Below are positions 54,569 through 63,252 of a stretch of DNA of 64,000 bases, piece by piece. The stretch comes from Streptomyces sp. NBC_00683 (lineage in GTDB: Bacteria > Actinomycetota > Actinomycetes > Streptomycetales > Streptomycetaceae), in contig NZ_CP109013.1 of assembly GCF_036226745.1 (NCBI RefSeq), positions 7,688,001 through 7,752,000 on the forward strand, in the 5' to 3' direction. The position numbers and the translations under genes were made by a program. Below the pieces are notes generated by a model, which saw nothing but the letters and a program-made list of their open reading frames with translations, ran no database searches and was not told the DNA's origin. How positions within the stretch are numbered: position 1 is the stretch's first letter; every line of letters starts with the position of its first letter.

Positions 54569-55282
54569 ATGCGCATGGCCGCCCAGCAGCCGTCCGACAC
54601 AGAGTCCGCTTCTCCTGCCCTCGGCCGTTCCCTGCTGTGGCCCGCCGTGGCGGTGGGTCTGGGCTTCCTCCTCGTCTACAACTCCTTCGACGCCTCGGCA
54701 GGAGTGCCGCCGCCCGTCGCCGCCGTGGCTCCGACGCGGGCGCCCGCGTCCTCTCCCGCTGCGGCCTCGCCCGCGCCCGTTCCGTCGCCCTCCCCGTCCG
54801 TCGAGTCCTACGGGCTGTCCCGGTCCGAGCCCGAGCGGATCAGGATCAAGAAGATCGCCGTCGACGCCCCCTTCACACCGCTGGCCATCGGTCCGTCGGG
54901 GCGGCTGGACGCGCCGCCCGTGAACGACAGGAATCTGGCCGGCTGGTTCAAGGACGGAGCCACCCCCGGTGAGCGCGGCACCTCGGTCGTCGCCGGTCAT
55001 GTCGACACCATGACGGGCCCCGCCGTGTTCCTGCTGCTCGGGACGCTCAAGCCCGGCAACAAGGTGAGCATCACCCGCGAGGACGGCATCGTCACCGTGT
55101 TCAAGGTGGATTCGGTCGAGACGTTCAGCAAGGCGAACTTCCCCGACGAGCGGGTGTACGCCGACAACGGCACCGCCCAGCTCCGCTTGATCACCTGTGG
55201 CGGCGAGTACGACAAGAAGGCGAAGGACTACAAGGACAACGTGGTGGTGTTCGCCCACCTGGCAGGCGTCAGGCCCGCGTGA
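54569..55282 (+). CDS. Class F-like sortase
   Basis: 237 residues. One N-terminal membrane helix (about 22-40, LLWPAVAVGLGFLLVY), a Pro/Ala/Ser linker, then the sortase barrel: PERIRIKKIAVDAPFTPLAIG, catalytic His in VVAGHVDT, catalytic Cys in LRLITCGGEYD, and KDNVVVFAHL at the end. This pattern fits actinobacterial class E/F sortases. It should cut a sorting motif after Thr and link the protein to the wall; the repeat protein just upstream is the natural candidate substrate. ATG 54569 after GAAAGG. Confidence 0.9.
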   Translation: MRMAAQQPSDTESASPALGRSLLWPAVAVGLGFLLVYNSFDASAGVPPPVAAVAPTRAPASSPAAASPAPVPSPSPSVESYGLSRSEPERIRIKKIAVDAPFTPLAIGPSGRLDAPPVNDRNLAGWFKDGATPGERGTSVVAGHVDTMTGPAVFLLLGTLKPGNKVSITREDGIVTVFKVDSVETFSKANFPDERVYADNGTAQLRLITCGGEYDKKAKDYKDNVVVFAHLAGVRPA

Positions 55283-55325
55283 CGACAGCCCGGGGCTTGC
55301 CTCTGACGTACAGGTGAGGGTTTAG

Positions 55326-55367
55326 CGTCTGCGTGCCTCCGGCCGACCGGCCGGAGGCACGCAGACG
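55326..55367 (+). terminator. Long hairpin between sortase and oxidoreductase genes
   Basis: A 19-base-pair perfect stem (55326-55344 with 55349-55367, loop GACC), 43 bases after the sortase stop. Its 3' arm touches the ribosome site GAGGAG of the next gene (ATG 55379), so it may end sortase transcripts and also mask translation of the next gene if transcribed. Confidence 0.75.
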
Positions 55368-55378
55368 AGGAGCCTCGC

Positions 55379-56413
55379 ATGACCGTTCGAACGTCCCTGC
55401 CCCGTACCTCCCGGGAAGTGCGGCTTGCCGCCGTGCCCGAAGGACTGCCGCGCCCGGAGCACTTCCACGTCGTGGAGACACCGCTGCCGCAGCCCGGGGA
55501 GGGCGAGGTGCTGGTGCGCAACGACTGCTTCCAGGTCTTTCCCGCCCTGCGTACCGTCATCGGCGGGGGAGTGGAAGGCGCACCCTTCCCGGGTGTGGGC
55601 CCCGGGGACACGCTGTTCGGCGCGGCCGTCGGAGAGGTCGTGGCGAACCCGGGCCCCGGCGGACCGGCCGTGGGCGAACGGGTCTCGCACTATCTCGGCT
55701 GGCGGGAGTACGCCGTGGTCCCCGCCGCAGGATGCACGCCGCTCGGTGACGTCCTGCCCGACCCGGTGGCGCACCTCTCCCAGGGTTCCCTGGCGTACGC
55801 GGCACTCACCCGGGTCGCGGAACTGCGGGCCGGTGAGACGGTGTTCGTGTCCGGCGGAGCCGGAGCGGTCGGATCCATGGCGGGACAGACCGCCCGGCTG
55901 CTCGGGGCCGGCCGCGTGATCGGCAGCACGGGTTCACCGGAGAAGGCCGCCGTGATGCGGGAGAGCCTGGGGTACGACGCGGTCGTGCTGAGGGGACCGG
56001 AGGGCTCCCTGTCCGCGCGGCTGGCCGAAGCGGCGCCCCAGGGCATCGATGTGTTCGTCGACATGGTCGGTGGGGAGCAGTTGCGGGCGGCCGTCGGGGC
56101 GGCGCGCCCGGGCGCCCGGTTCGTACTGGTCGGGGCGCTGTCGGGCCAGCTGTCCGAGCAGGGGAGCGGCACCACGGCCCCGGTCGAGATCGACTCGTTC
56201 CAGCTCGTCGTCAAGCGCATCTCGATGACCGGCATCAGCGGGCTGGACCACCCGGAGGCGCACGGGGAGTGGAACCGGAGGTTCGGGCAGTGGCTGCGTT
56301 CCGGAGAGATCACCTTCCCGCATGTGCGGATCGCGGGCATGGACAACGCCGCGCGGGCGTTGCACGAGATGATCGGCGGTCACCATCTCGGCACCGTCGT
56401 CGTCACGTTGTGA
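55379..56413 (+). CDS. NADP-dependent medium-chain oxidoreductase (zinc-free, CurA-like)
   Basis: 344 residues. MDR fold with the nucleotide motif VFVSGGAGAVGSMAGQTARLLG and GSTGSPEKAAVMRE; YLGWREYAVVP and MVGGEQLRAA are typical of leukotriene B4 dehydrogenase/curcumin reductase-like enzymes that reduce enones with NADPH. No zinc-binding Cys cluster. Start ATG 55379 with GAGGAG six bases before it. A MerR regulator gene begins 29 bases downstream and is probably cotranscribed. Confidence 0.88.
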   Translation: MTVRTSLPRTSREVRLAAVPEGLPRPEHFHVVETPLPQPGEGEVLVRNDCFQVFPALRTVIGGGVEGAPFPGVGPGDTLFGAAVGEVVANPGPGGPAVGERVSHYLGWREYAVVPAAGCTPLGDVLPDPVAHLSQGSLAYAALTRVAELRAGETVFVSGGAGAVGSMAGQTARLLGAGRVIGSTGSPEKAAVMRESLGYDAVVLRGPEGSLSARLAEAAPQGIDVFVDMVGGEQLRAAVGAARPGARFVLVGALSGQLSEQGSGTTAPVEIDSFQLVVKRISMTGISGLDHPEAHGEWNRRFGQWLRSGEITFPHVRIAGMDNAARALHEMIGGHHLGTVVVTL

Positions 56414-56442
56414 GAACGCTGCGGGAGACCTGGGGGTGGCGG

Positions 56443-56826
56443 ATGCGGATCGGTGATGCTGCGGCGGCAGCGGGGACCACACGCAGAGCGTTGCGGTTCT
56501 ACGAGGAGCGGGGACTGCTGCCACCGCCCAGACGCAGCACCACGGGCCAGCGCGAGTACGGGACGCGTGATGTCGCCAGGGTCCGCGTCATCCGTGAGCT
56601 GCTGTCGCTGGGGCTGACGGTCGAGGATGTGCGGCACTGCTCGGACCGCCTGGACCTGCTGGTCGACGGACCGCCCCGGTCCTGCGCCGGGTTCGGGGAA
56701 GGGGGAGTGGAGAGCGAGGGAGTGGCGGCGAGACGACTTGCCGTACTCGACGCGGAGATCGCCCGGCTGAGCCGGCTGCGGGAGCAGCTCGCGGCGCGGG
56801 TCACGGGGCGCGCGACCGTGACCTGA
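56443..56826 (+). CDS. MerR family transcriptional regulator
   Basis: 127 residues. Winged helix RIGDAAAAAGTTRRALRFYEERGLL, followed by REYGTRDVARVRVIRELLSLGLTVEDVRHC and a C-terminal coiled coil (RLAVLDAEIARLSRLREQLAAR). Too few Cys for a metal sensor; likely responds to a small electrophile or redox signal and controls the preceding oxidoreductase. ATG 56443 with GGGGGTGG before it; a GTG at 56410 overlaps the oxidoreductase stop and is an alternative. Confidence 0.88.
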   Translation: MRIGDAAAAAGTTRRALRFYEERGLLPPPRRSTTGQREYGTRDVARVRVIRELLSLGLTVEDVRHCSDRLDLLVDGPPRSCAGFGEGGVESEGVAARRLAVLDAEIARLSRLREQLAARVTGRATVT

Positions 56827-56838
56827 CGAGGACGACGG

Positions 56839-57393
56839 TCAGCCGGCGCTCTCCCGTTCCGCGGCGGCGACCTGGTGCAGCGTCCGGCCGGTGCGGGCCG
56901 AGCGGGCGTGGTACGGGTCGGGTGTGCCGGGCCTGTCGCGTACGGCCTGCCGGTCGTTGGCCTTGATGAGCAGCCAGGCCTCGGGACCCTCGGTGTCGCC
57001 CTCGTTGCCGATGCGGAAACGGGTGAGCGTGAATTCGCCGTGCAGTTTGCTCCCGTCGAGCCAGAACGTGGCGTGCCCGCGGTCCAGGGACTCGCCGAAC
57101 GGCACGGGCGCGCCCTCGGCGTCGTGGCTGAGCGGGCGGTAGGTGCCCTGGTCCCAGACGATGACGGTGCCGCTGCCCTGTTCGTCGGGTGGAATGACTC
57201 CTTCGAACTCGCGGTACTCCAGCGGGTGGTCCTCCGTCGGCACGGCCAGCCGCTTGTCGCGCGGATTGTCCGACGGGCCGCGGGGAACGGCCCACGACTT
57301 CAGTACGCCGTCCAGTTCGAGGCGGAAGTCGAAGTGCATCCGCCGGGCGTCATGGATCTGCACCACGAAACGTCGTGCGCCGTCGCTGTTCAC
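56839..57393 (-). CDS. LigD-type 3'-phosphoesterase domain protein
   Basis: 184 residues forming only the phosphoesterase domain of bacterial DNA ligase D: RRFVVQIHDARRMHFDFRLELDG, LKSWAVPRGPS, RLAVPTEDHPLEY, GTVIVWDQGTY and TLTRF. The domain trims 3' ends (phosphates, ribonucleotides) in non-homologous end joining. Here ligase and polymerase domains are absent, so it is a stand-alone version, common in Actinobacteria. GTG start 57393 with GGAAGGATCC before it. Convergent with the MerR gene; no ku gene in the window. Confidence 0.88.
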   Translation of the reverse strand: MNSDGARRFVVQIHDARRMHFDFRLELDGVLKSWAVPRGPSDNPRDKRLAVPTEDHPLEYREFEGVIPPDEQGSGTVIVWDQGTYRPLSHDAEGAPVPFGESLDRGHATFWLDGSKLHGEFTLTRFRIGNEGDTEGPEAWLLIKANDRQAVRDRPGTPDPYHARSARTGRTLHQVAAAERESAG

Positions 57394-57550
57394 GCCTGGA
57401 TCCTTCCGCCCGGGATGCCGTCGGACGAAGCGTGCGGCTCCGCGCGGCCGAGGCAGCGCAGGCACCCGCACAGTCCGTACCTCCACTGTGCCGCTGCCGG
57501 CCGCGCGGCGCACGACGGCGCCCGCACGGCGGGCCGCGGTATCTGCCCGG

Positions 57551-58075
57551 TCAGTCCGTGTGCCGCTCCAGCACCGCGTCGGCGGCGGACTGCGACGGGT
57601 GCCACGACGTGGTGACCGGTTCCCAGACCCGGATCCCGTCAGGGGCTCCCAGGGAGGCGGCGTCGAACGTCCGTCCCCGGTGGGAGGGGTCCCCGGCGAC
57701 CGTCAGCCGGTCCACCACCCGCAGCTCCGTCGACGTGGGGTCCAGCGTGCGCACCGCCGCGTACGCCGAGCGGCCTGCCGCCAGGCGGTACGGTGCGCTC
57801 TCGCTCGCGGGCACCGGCTGGGCCGCGCCGTCCAGGTCGCCGAAGACCACGGTGGGGATGCGGTCGACGACACAGGCCGTGCCGCCGCGGTTGGTGATGC
57901 TGATCCGCACCGCGTCGGGCTGGTCCGAAGCGGTGGCGGCGACGGCCAGACGGCTGTCACGGCAGGTGGGCGGCGCCGGAGCCGCGACGGCGGAGGATGT
58001 GGCCAGGGCCCCGGCCGGGGCCAGCAGGGCAAGGGCGAGAGTGGCGGGAACGGCCAGTACGGGTTGAATACGCAT
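57551..58075 (-). CDS. Exported protein (DUF4232-like)
   Basis: 174 residues with a signal peptide (RIQPVLAVPATLALALLAPAGALA, cut near AVAAP). The mature part has PPTCRDSRLAVAA, ISITNRGGTACVVDRIPTV, and AAVRTLDP, the Cys pair and strand order of DUF4232 secreted proteins; function unknown. Start ATG 58075 with GGGGAACGG upstream; ATG 58093 is also possible. Divergent from the GH16 gene. Confidence 0.72.
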   Translation of the reverse strand: MRIQPVLAVPATLALALLAPAGALATSSAVAAPAPPTCRDSRLAVAATASDQPDAVRISITNRGGTACVVDRIPTVVFGDLDGAAQPVPASESAPYRLAAGRSAYAAVRTLDPTSTELRVVDRLTVAGDPSHRGRTFDAASLGAPDGIRVWEPVTTSWHPSQSAADAVLERHTD

Positions 58076-58130
58076 GAGTTGTCCGTTCCCCATCGCGACG
58101 ACTTCTACCCGCCCGGTCTGGACCAAGACC

Positions 58131-58159
58131 TTGACGGCTCTTCGCGACCTGTCTTAAAT
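58131..58159 (+). promoter_or_regulatory. Promoter upstream of the GH16 gene
   Basis: TTGACG (58131-58136), 17 bases, TTAAAT (58154-58159), a well-spaced sigma-70-type promoter for the + strand, leaving a leader of about 100 bases before the GH16 start. Confidence 0.6.
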
Positions 58160-58264
58160 CAAGAGTTGAAATATATGCCCGGGATGAGCGCCCCAACCGT
58201 TCATCTCTCGGCGTTCGTCTGTCATGCACATGCCCCCCACCATCCACCACCTCGAAGTGACGTG

Positions 58265-59188
58265 ATGACTGTGCACCCCTCGGAACACACCATGAGGCGT
58301 CCGGCGAAACGGCGTCGCACGATGATGTACGCCCTCTCGCTGCTCTGCTGTTCGGCGGCCCTGACCGCCCTTCCCGCAGGCGCCTCGGCCGCACCCGCCC
58401 CCCACACGGCTGCGTCCTCCACGGAATCGAATGCGGCGGCTGCGGCCGCCGTGGCGTTCGCCGACGAGTTCGACGGAGCCGCGGGTTCGGCCGTCGACGG
58501 CGGCAAGTGGCAGATCGAGACCGGCGACAACGTCAACAACCACGAACGGCAGTACTACACGGCGGGCAACAACAACGCCGCCCTCGACGGCCAGGGCAAC
58601 CTGGTCATCACCGCGCGCAAGGAGAACCCCGGCAACTACCAGTGCTGGTACGGAACCTGCGAGTACACCTCGTCCCGTCTCAACACCTCAGGCAAGTTCA
58701 CCCAGACGTACGGTCACGTCGAGGCCAGGATGAAGGTCCCGCGCGGACAGGGGATGTGGCCGGCCTTCTGGATGCTCGGCGCCGACATCGGCAGCGTCGG
58801 CTGGCCGAACAGCGGTGAGATCGACGTCATGGAGAACGTCGGCTTCGAGCCCGGCACCGTCCACGGAACCCTGCACGGCCCCGGCTACTCCGGATCCGGC
58901 GGAATCGGTGCCGGATACAGCCTCCCGGGCGGGGCCGCCTTCGCGGACGCCTTCCACACCTTCGCCGTCGACTGGGCCCCGGACTCCGTCACCTGGTCCG
59001 TCGACGGCACCGTCTACCAGAGGCGCACGCCCGCCGACCTCAACGGCAACCCCTGGGTGTTCAACAAGCCGTTCTTCCTCATACTCAACCTCGCCGTCGG
59101 CGGCTACTGGCCCGGCGATCCGGACGGCAGCACCACGTTCCCGCAGCAGCTCGTCGTCGACTACGTACGCGTGACCACCAACAACTGA
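58265..59188 (+). CDS. Secreted GH16 beta-glucanase
   Basis: 307 residues. Signal peptide after an Arg/Lys-rich start (RRPAKRRRTMMYALSLLCC...ALPAGASA). The GH16 jelly roll has FADEFDGAAGS, YGHVEARMKVP, GMWPAFWMLG and the catalytic GEIDVMENVG (Glu185, Asp187, Glu190), with HTFAVDWAPDSVTW and LILNLAVGG. The bulged GEIDxME form is that of laminarinases, so it probably cuts beta-1,3-glucan. The start is uncertain between ATG 58265 and 58292; neither has a good ribosome site. The chitinase at 59328 on the same strand suggests a joint attack on fungal walls. Confidence 0.92.
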   Translation: MTVHPSEHTMRRPAKRRRTMMYALSLLCCSAALTALPAGASAAPAPHTAASSTESNAAAAAAVAFADEFDGAAGSAVDGGKWQIETGDNVNNHERQYYTAGNNNAALDGQGNLVITARKENPGNYQCWYGTCEYTSSRLNTSGKFTQTYGHVEARMKVPRGQGMWPAFWMLGADIGSVGWPNSGEIDVMENVGFEPGTVHGTLHGPGYSGSGGIGAGYSLPGGAAFADAFHTFAVDWAPDSVTWSVDGTVYQRRTPADLNGNPWVFNKPFFLILNLAVGGYWPGDPDGSTTFPQQLVVDYVRVTTNN

Positions 59189-59327
59189 CCGAACCCGGCC
59201 CGCAGCACTCCCGGTGCCCGTCCGTCGCACAACCTGCGGGCGGGCGCCGGCCTTTCCCCTTCTCCGAAGGCTTCCCCGCACCTTCCCCGCACCTTCCTCA
59301 ACCTTCCCCGAAACGGACGGTGACCGT

Positions 59328-60722
59328 ATGACCGGTGTGCGCACACTTCGCAGGAGACTCGGGCGGCTGATCCTGCCCGCCCTCTCCCTGGTGGCGATGG
59401 CCTCGTTCCTCACCCCCGCCGCACCCGCCGGCGCGGCGGCCGCGGCCGTCGGACAGATCACAGGGCCGGCAGGGAAGTGCGTCGACGTGGCGGGAGCCTC
59501 GGCCGTCAACGGGACGGCGGTCCAGCTCTACGACTGCAACGGGACCGCCGCCCAGCAGTGGAACGTCGGCTCCGACGGGACGATCCGTGCGCTGGGCAAA
59601 TGCCTGGACGTCAAGGACGGCGGCACCGCCAACGGGTCCGTCACCCAGCTGTGGGACTGCACGGGCGGCGCCAACCAGCGCTGGTCCGTATCGGCCGCAC
59701 GCGACATCGTCTCCGTCCCGGCGGACAAGTGCCTGGACGCCGCCGGCAACAGCTCGGCCAACGGAACCCGTCTGCAGATCTGGACCTGCACCGGCGCGGC
59801 GAACCAGAAGTGGACCGCACCGGCCGGCGGTGGCGACCCGGCACCGGGCAAGGCACCCATGGCGGTGGCTCCCTACCTCTACAACGGCTGGGGCAGCCCG
59901 CCGAACCCGACGACCGTCATGAACGCCACCGGCGTCACCTGGTTCACGCTCGCCTTCGTCCTCAGCAACGGCTACTGCAACCCCCAGTGGGACGGCGGAC
60001 GCCCGCTCACCGGAGGCGTCGACCAGCAGACCGTCAACACCGTCCGGGCCGCGGGCGGAGACATCATCCCGTCGTTCGGAGGCTGGAGCGGCAACAAGCT
60101 GGAGAGCTCCTGCTCCAGTGCGGGCGAGCTGGCCGCCGCCTACCAGAAGGTCATCAACGCCTACGGCCTCAAGGCCATCGACATCGACATCGAAGCGGCT
60201 GCGTACGACAGCCCGACCGTGCAGCAGCGCACCGTCGACGCCCTCAGGACGATCCGGGCCAACAACCCCGGCATCAAGATCTACATCACCTTCGGAACCG
60301 GCCAGAACGGCCCCGACACCGGACTCATCAACCGGGCGGCCTCCTCCGGCCTCACCGTCGACAGCTGGACGATCATGCCGTTCAACTTCGGCGGGGCGGG
60401 CCAGAACATGGGCACCCTCACGGTCCGGGCCGCCGAAGGCCTCAAGACCGCCGTCAAGAACGCCTACGGCTACACCGACGACCAGGCCTACCGGGCCACC
60501 GGCATCTCCTCGATGAACGGCATCACCGACAACAGCGAGACCGTCACCGTCGCCGACTTCCGCACCATCCTCGGCTACGCCCAGCAGCACCACCTGGCAC
60601 GGCTCACCTTCTGGTCGCTCAACCGCGACCGGCCCTGCACCGGAGGCGGCGCAGACACCTGCTCCGGCATCGGTCAGCAACCCTGGGAATTCACCGGGGT
60701 CTTCGCCCAGTACAGGGGCTGA
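59328..60722 (+). CDS. Secreted GH18 chitinase with N-terminal ricin-type lectin domain
   Basis: 464 residues. Signal peptide to about residue 38 (Arg-rich start, PAAPAGA). Ricin B-type lectin domain about 40-165 with three QxW repeats (AQQWNV, NQRWSV, NQKWTA). After a short linker comes a GH18 barrel: MAVAPYLYNGWG, IIPSFGGWSG, and the catalytic DIDIEA (285-289), the DxDxE of the family. This resembles Streptomyces chitinase C-like/ChiA GH18 subfamily with lectin targeting. ATG 59328; the ribosome site is weak (CGGACGGTGACCGT). 139 bases after the GH16 gene; a run of CCTTCCCCGCA copies lies between. Terminator follows. Confidence 0.92.
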   Translation: MTGVRTLRRRLGRLILPALSLVAMASFLTPAAPAGAAAAAVGQITGPAGKCVDVAGASAVNGTAVQLYDCNGTAAQQWNVGSDGTIRALGKCLDVKDGGTANGSVTQLWDCTGGANQRWSVSAARDIVSVPADKCLDAAGNSSANGTRLQIWTCTGAANQKWTAPAGGGDPAPGKAPMAVAPYLYNGWGSPPNPTTVMNATGVTWFTLAFVLSNGYCNPQWDGGRPLTGGVDQQTVNTVRAAGGDIIPSFGGWSGNKLESSCSSAGELAAAYQKVINAYGLKAIDIDIEAAAYDSPTVQQRTVDALRTIRANNPGIKIYITFGTGQNGPDTGLINRAASSGLTVDSWTIMPFNFGGAGQNMGTLTVRAAEGLKTAVKNAYGYTDDQAYRATGISSMNGITDNSETVTVADFRTILGYAQQHHLARLTFWSLNRDRPCTGGGADTCSGIGQQPWEFTGVFAQYRG

Positions 60723-60731
60723 GTGCCCCCA

Positions 60732-60762
60732 GGGGCCGGCGGTCGGTCACGCCGCCGGCCCC
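60732..60762 (+). terminator. Terminator of the chitinase gene
   Basis: GGGGCCGGCGG (60732-60742) pairs with CCGCCGGCCCC (60752-60762), nine bases after the stop. Confidence 0.8.
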
Positions 60763-60773
60763 ACGGGCGGACG

Positions 60774-60779
60774 TAGCAT
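60774..60779 (+). promoter_or_regulatory. -10 box of a likely leaderless promoter
   Basis: TAGCAT ends seven bases before ATG 60787, which would be at or next to the transcription start. No ribosome site precedes that ATG, consistent with leaderless translation. A -35 box is not clear. Confidence 0.45.
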
Positions 60780-60786
60780 GCTCCCC

Positions 60787-61770
60787 ATGGAGCAGCGGAC
60801 ACTGGACAGGACCGGACGTGACGTATCGGTCGTAGGACTGGGCACATGGCAGCTGGGCGGGGACTGGGGTGAGGTGCGGGAGGCCGACGCCTTCGATGTC
60901 CTGGACGCGGCCGTCGAGTCGGGAGTCACCTTCTTCGACACCGCCGACGTCTACGGGGACGGTCGCAGCGAACAGCTCATCGGGCGTTACCTGAAGGGCC
61001 GTCCGGACGCGGACGTCTTCGTCGCCACCAAGATGGGCCGGCGCGCCGACCAGGTCCCCGAGAACTACGTACTGGACAACTTCCGCAGCTGGAACGACCG
61101 TTCGCGCGCCAACCTCGGCGTCGACACGCTCGACCTCGTACAACTGCACTGCCCGCCGACGAGTGTCTACTCCTCGGACGCGGTCTACGACGCCCTGGAC
61201 ACGCTCGTCGCCGAGAAGCGGATCAGCGCCTACGCGGTCAGCGTCGAAACGTGCGCGGAGGCACTCACGGCGATCGCCAGGCCGGGTGTCGCGAGCGTGC
61301 AGATCATCCTCAACCCGTTCCGCCTCAAGCCGCTGGACGAGGTCCTCCCGGCGGCTGCCGCGGCGGGGGTCGGCATCATCGCGCGGGTCCCGCTCGCCTC
61401 CGGACTCCTGTCCGGCAAGTACACCAAGGACACGGTCTTCGCCCCCGAGGACCACCGCACGTTCAACCGCCACGGCGAGGCCTTCGACCAGGGCGAGACG
61501 TTCTCCGGCGTCGACTACGCGACCGGTGTGGCCGCTGCCGCCGAGTTCGCCGAACTCGCTCCCGAAGGTGCCACCTCGGCCCAGACCGCGCTGCGCTGGA
61601 TCATCCAGCAGCCCGGTGTCACGAGCGTCATCCCCGGTGCGCGTTCGGTGGCTCAGTCCCGGGCCAACGCCGCCGCGGCCTCTCTTGCCCCGCTGCCGCT
61701 GAGCACGCTGGAGGCGGTGCGGGAGCTGTACGACCGCCGGATCCGTGCGGAGATCCACGCGCGCTGGTGA
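60787..61770 (+). CDS. Aldo/keto reductase
   Basis: 327 residues. NADPH-dependent carbonyl reductase fold: LGTWQLGG, catalytic Asp-Tyr in FFDTADVYGDGRSEQLIG, Lys in VATKMG, LVQLHCPP, and the cofactor end VTSVIPGARSVAQSRANAAA. No signal peptide. The ATG at 60787 gives the conserved MEQRTLDRTG start; an in-frame ATG 60778 adds three residues. It seems to be transcribed without a leader. Physiological substrate unknown. Convergent with the kinase. Confidence 0.92.
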   Translation: MEQRTLDRTGRDVSVVGLGTWQLGGDWGEVREADAFDVLDAAVESGVTFFDTADVYGDGRSEQLIGRYLKGRPDADVFVATKMGRRADQVPENYVLDNFRSWNDRSRANLGVDTLDLVQLHCPPTSVYSSDAVYDALDTLVAEKRISAYAVSVETCAEALTAIARPGVASVQIILNPFRLKPLDEVLPAAAAAGVGIIARVPLASGLLSGKYTKDTVFAPEDHRTFNRHGEAFDQGETFSGVDYATGVAAAAEFAELAPEGATSAQTALRWIIQQPGVTSVIPGARSVAQSRANAAAASLAPLPLSTLEAVRELYDRRIRAEIHARW

Positions 61771-61807
61771 CGCGGACACGAGCTACGGCCGGGCATCGCG
61801 GCGGGGC

Positions 61808-63127
61808 TCAGTCGTCCGAATCCTCGCCGTCCTCGCCGCCCTGCTGACCGTCCTGCCGGGGCCCGTCCCCGGCAGGGCCGGCCGGTTCGACAGGTGCGGG
61901 CGACTGCAGCGTCGGCGTCGGACCGGGATCCGGGACGTCCGCCGCACCGGAGTCCGGCGAGAACAGGACCGTTCCCAGATACACCGCCGCCACGAAGGCG
62001 ACGGCTCCGGCGACGGCACTCGCCACACGGGGCCGCCGGCGGATGGCCTCACCCGCACTGAGGCGGCGCGTGGCGGCTGATCTGGCAGCCCGGGGCGCAG
62101 GAGTCGCCCGTCTGCGCCCGGTGGGCTGCGGCAACCGGTACGTCGACATGCCCCCGGTGTCCGGAGTGGCGGCACCCGGCCCCGGAGCGGCAGGGGTGGC
62201 AGGCCGCGGGGCGACGGGCCGCGGGGCGGCAGCGTGCTGCTGCGGCAGCGGCTCGGGGCGCCCGCGCCAGGCGCCGCTGCGGAACCATTCGGAGGCCTGC
62301 TGCGCGCTCGGCCGGTCCTCGGGCTTCTTCGCCAGCAGCCCCAGCAGATACGAATCGAAGGCGGGGGAGACGCCGACCCCCCGCTGTCTCACCGGCACCG
62401 GAGGCGTGTCCACGTGCTGGTAGAGCGTCGCGGTCGCGGTGTCCGAACGGAACGGCGGCTGACCGACCAGGAGTTGGTAGATGACACACCCGAGGGAGTA
62501 CATGTCCGACGCCGAGTCGGCCGTGCGGCCCAGCGCCCGTTCCGGAGCCAGATACAGGCTCGTGCCCACGATGTGGCCGGCGGTGGTCAGCGCCGTCGAG
62601 GGGTCGTCGACGAACTGGGCGATGCCGAAGTCGCCGATCTTCACCGTACCGTCGGCGTCCAGCATCAGGTTGCCGGGTTTGATGTCGCGGTGCACGATGC
62701 CCTGCCGGTGCGCGGCCGCCAGACCCGCGGCCGCCTGGCCCGCGATGTCGGCCACCTGCTCGGGGTGGACCGACTCCTGAGCCTCCAGCAGATCCCCGAG
62801 ACTCCTGCCCTCGACCAGCTCCATCACCAGATAGAAGCGGTCCTCCCACGAGCCGAAGTCGAAGACGGCCACCAGATGAGGATGGCTCAGACGCGCCGCG
62901 GTCTGCGCCTCCAGGCGGAACCGGGCGGTCGACGAGGCGTCGGCATGGTCCCCGAGCAGCAGCTTCACCGCCACGGCCCGGCCCAGCACTTCGTCCGTGG
63001 CGCGCCACACCTCACCCATACCGCCACGACCGATGGGGGATATCAACCGGTACCGACCAGCTACCAGCACCTGTGCACACCTATCTCGAACTGTGGCCCG
63101 CTCCGACTGCCGCAGCGGCGACCTCAT
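61808..63127 (-). CDS. Membrane-anchored Ser/Thr protein kinase
   Basis: 439 residues. Kinase domain about 25-290: IGRGGMGEVWRA, VAVKLL, HRDIKPGN (147-154), GDFGIAQ (about 166-172), GTSLYLAPE. An Ala/Pro-rich linker leads to one helix (VASAVAGAVAFVAAVYLGTVLF) and a short external tail rich in Pro, Asp and Glu without a recognisable sensor domain. Start uncertain: ATG 63127 used; a GTG giving MLVAGRYRL-like start further in is possible. Smaller than the kinase at 27323 and not related in its outer part. Confidence 0.9.
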   Translation of the reverse strand: MRSPLRQSERATVRDRCAQVLVAGRYRLISPIGRGGMGEVWRATDEVLGRAVAVKLLLGDHADASSTARFRLEAQTAARLSHPHLVAVFDFGSWEDRFYLVMELVEGRSLGDLLEAQESVHPEQVADIAGQAAAGLAAAHRQGIVHRDIKPGNLMLDADGTVKIGDFGIAQFVDDPSTALTTAGHIVGTSLYLAPERALGRTADSASDMYSLGCVIYQLLVGQPPFRSDTATATLYQHVDTPPVPVRQRGVGVSPAFDSYLLGLLAKKPEDRPSAQQASEWFRSGAWRGRPEPLPQQHAAAPRPVAPRPATPAAPGPGAATPDTGGMSTYRLPQPTGRRRATPAPRAARSAATRRLSAGEAIRRRPRVASAVAGAVAFVAAVYLGTVLFSPDSGAADVPDPGPTPTLQSPAPVEPAGPAGDGPRQDGQQGGEDGEDSDD

Positions 63128-63252
63128 CGGGCTCAACGGCTCGGTACGGTACGTGGGGTGTGCGGCCTGATCAGGATATCCGTCCGCCGGGCCTCCGGTT
63201 GCCGGGGCCGCCACCTCCCCGCCGAATCCGGCCTGATCCGGCCTGATCCGGA

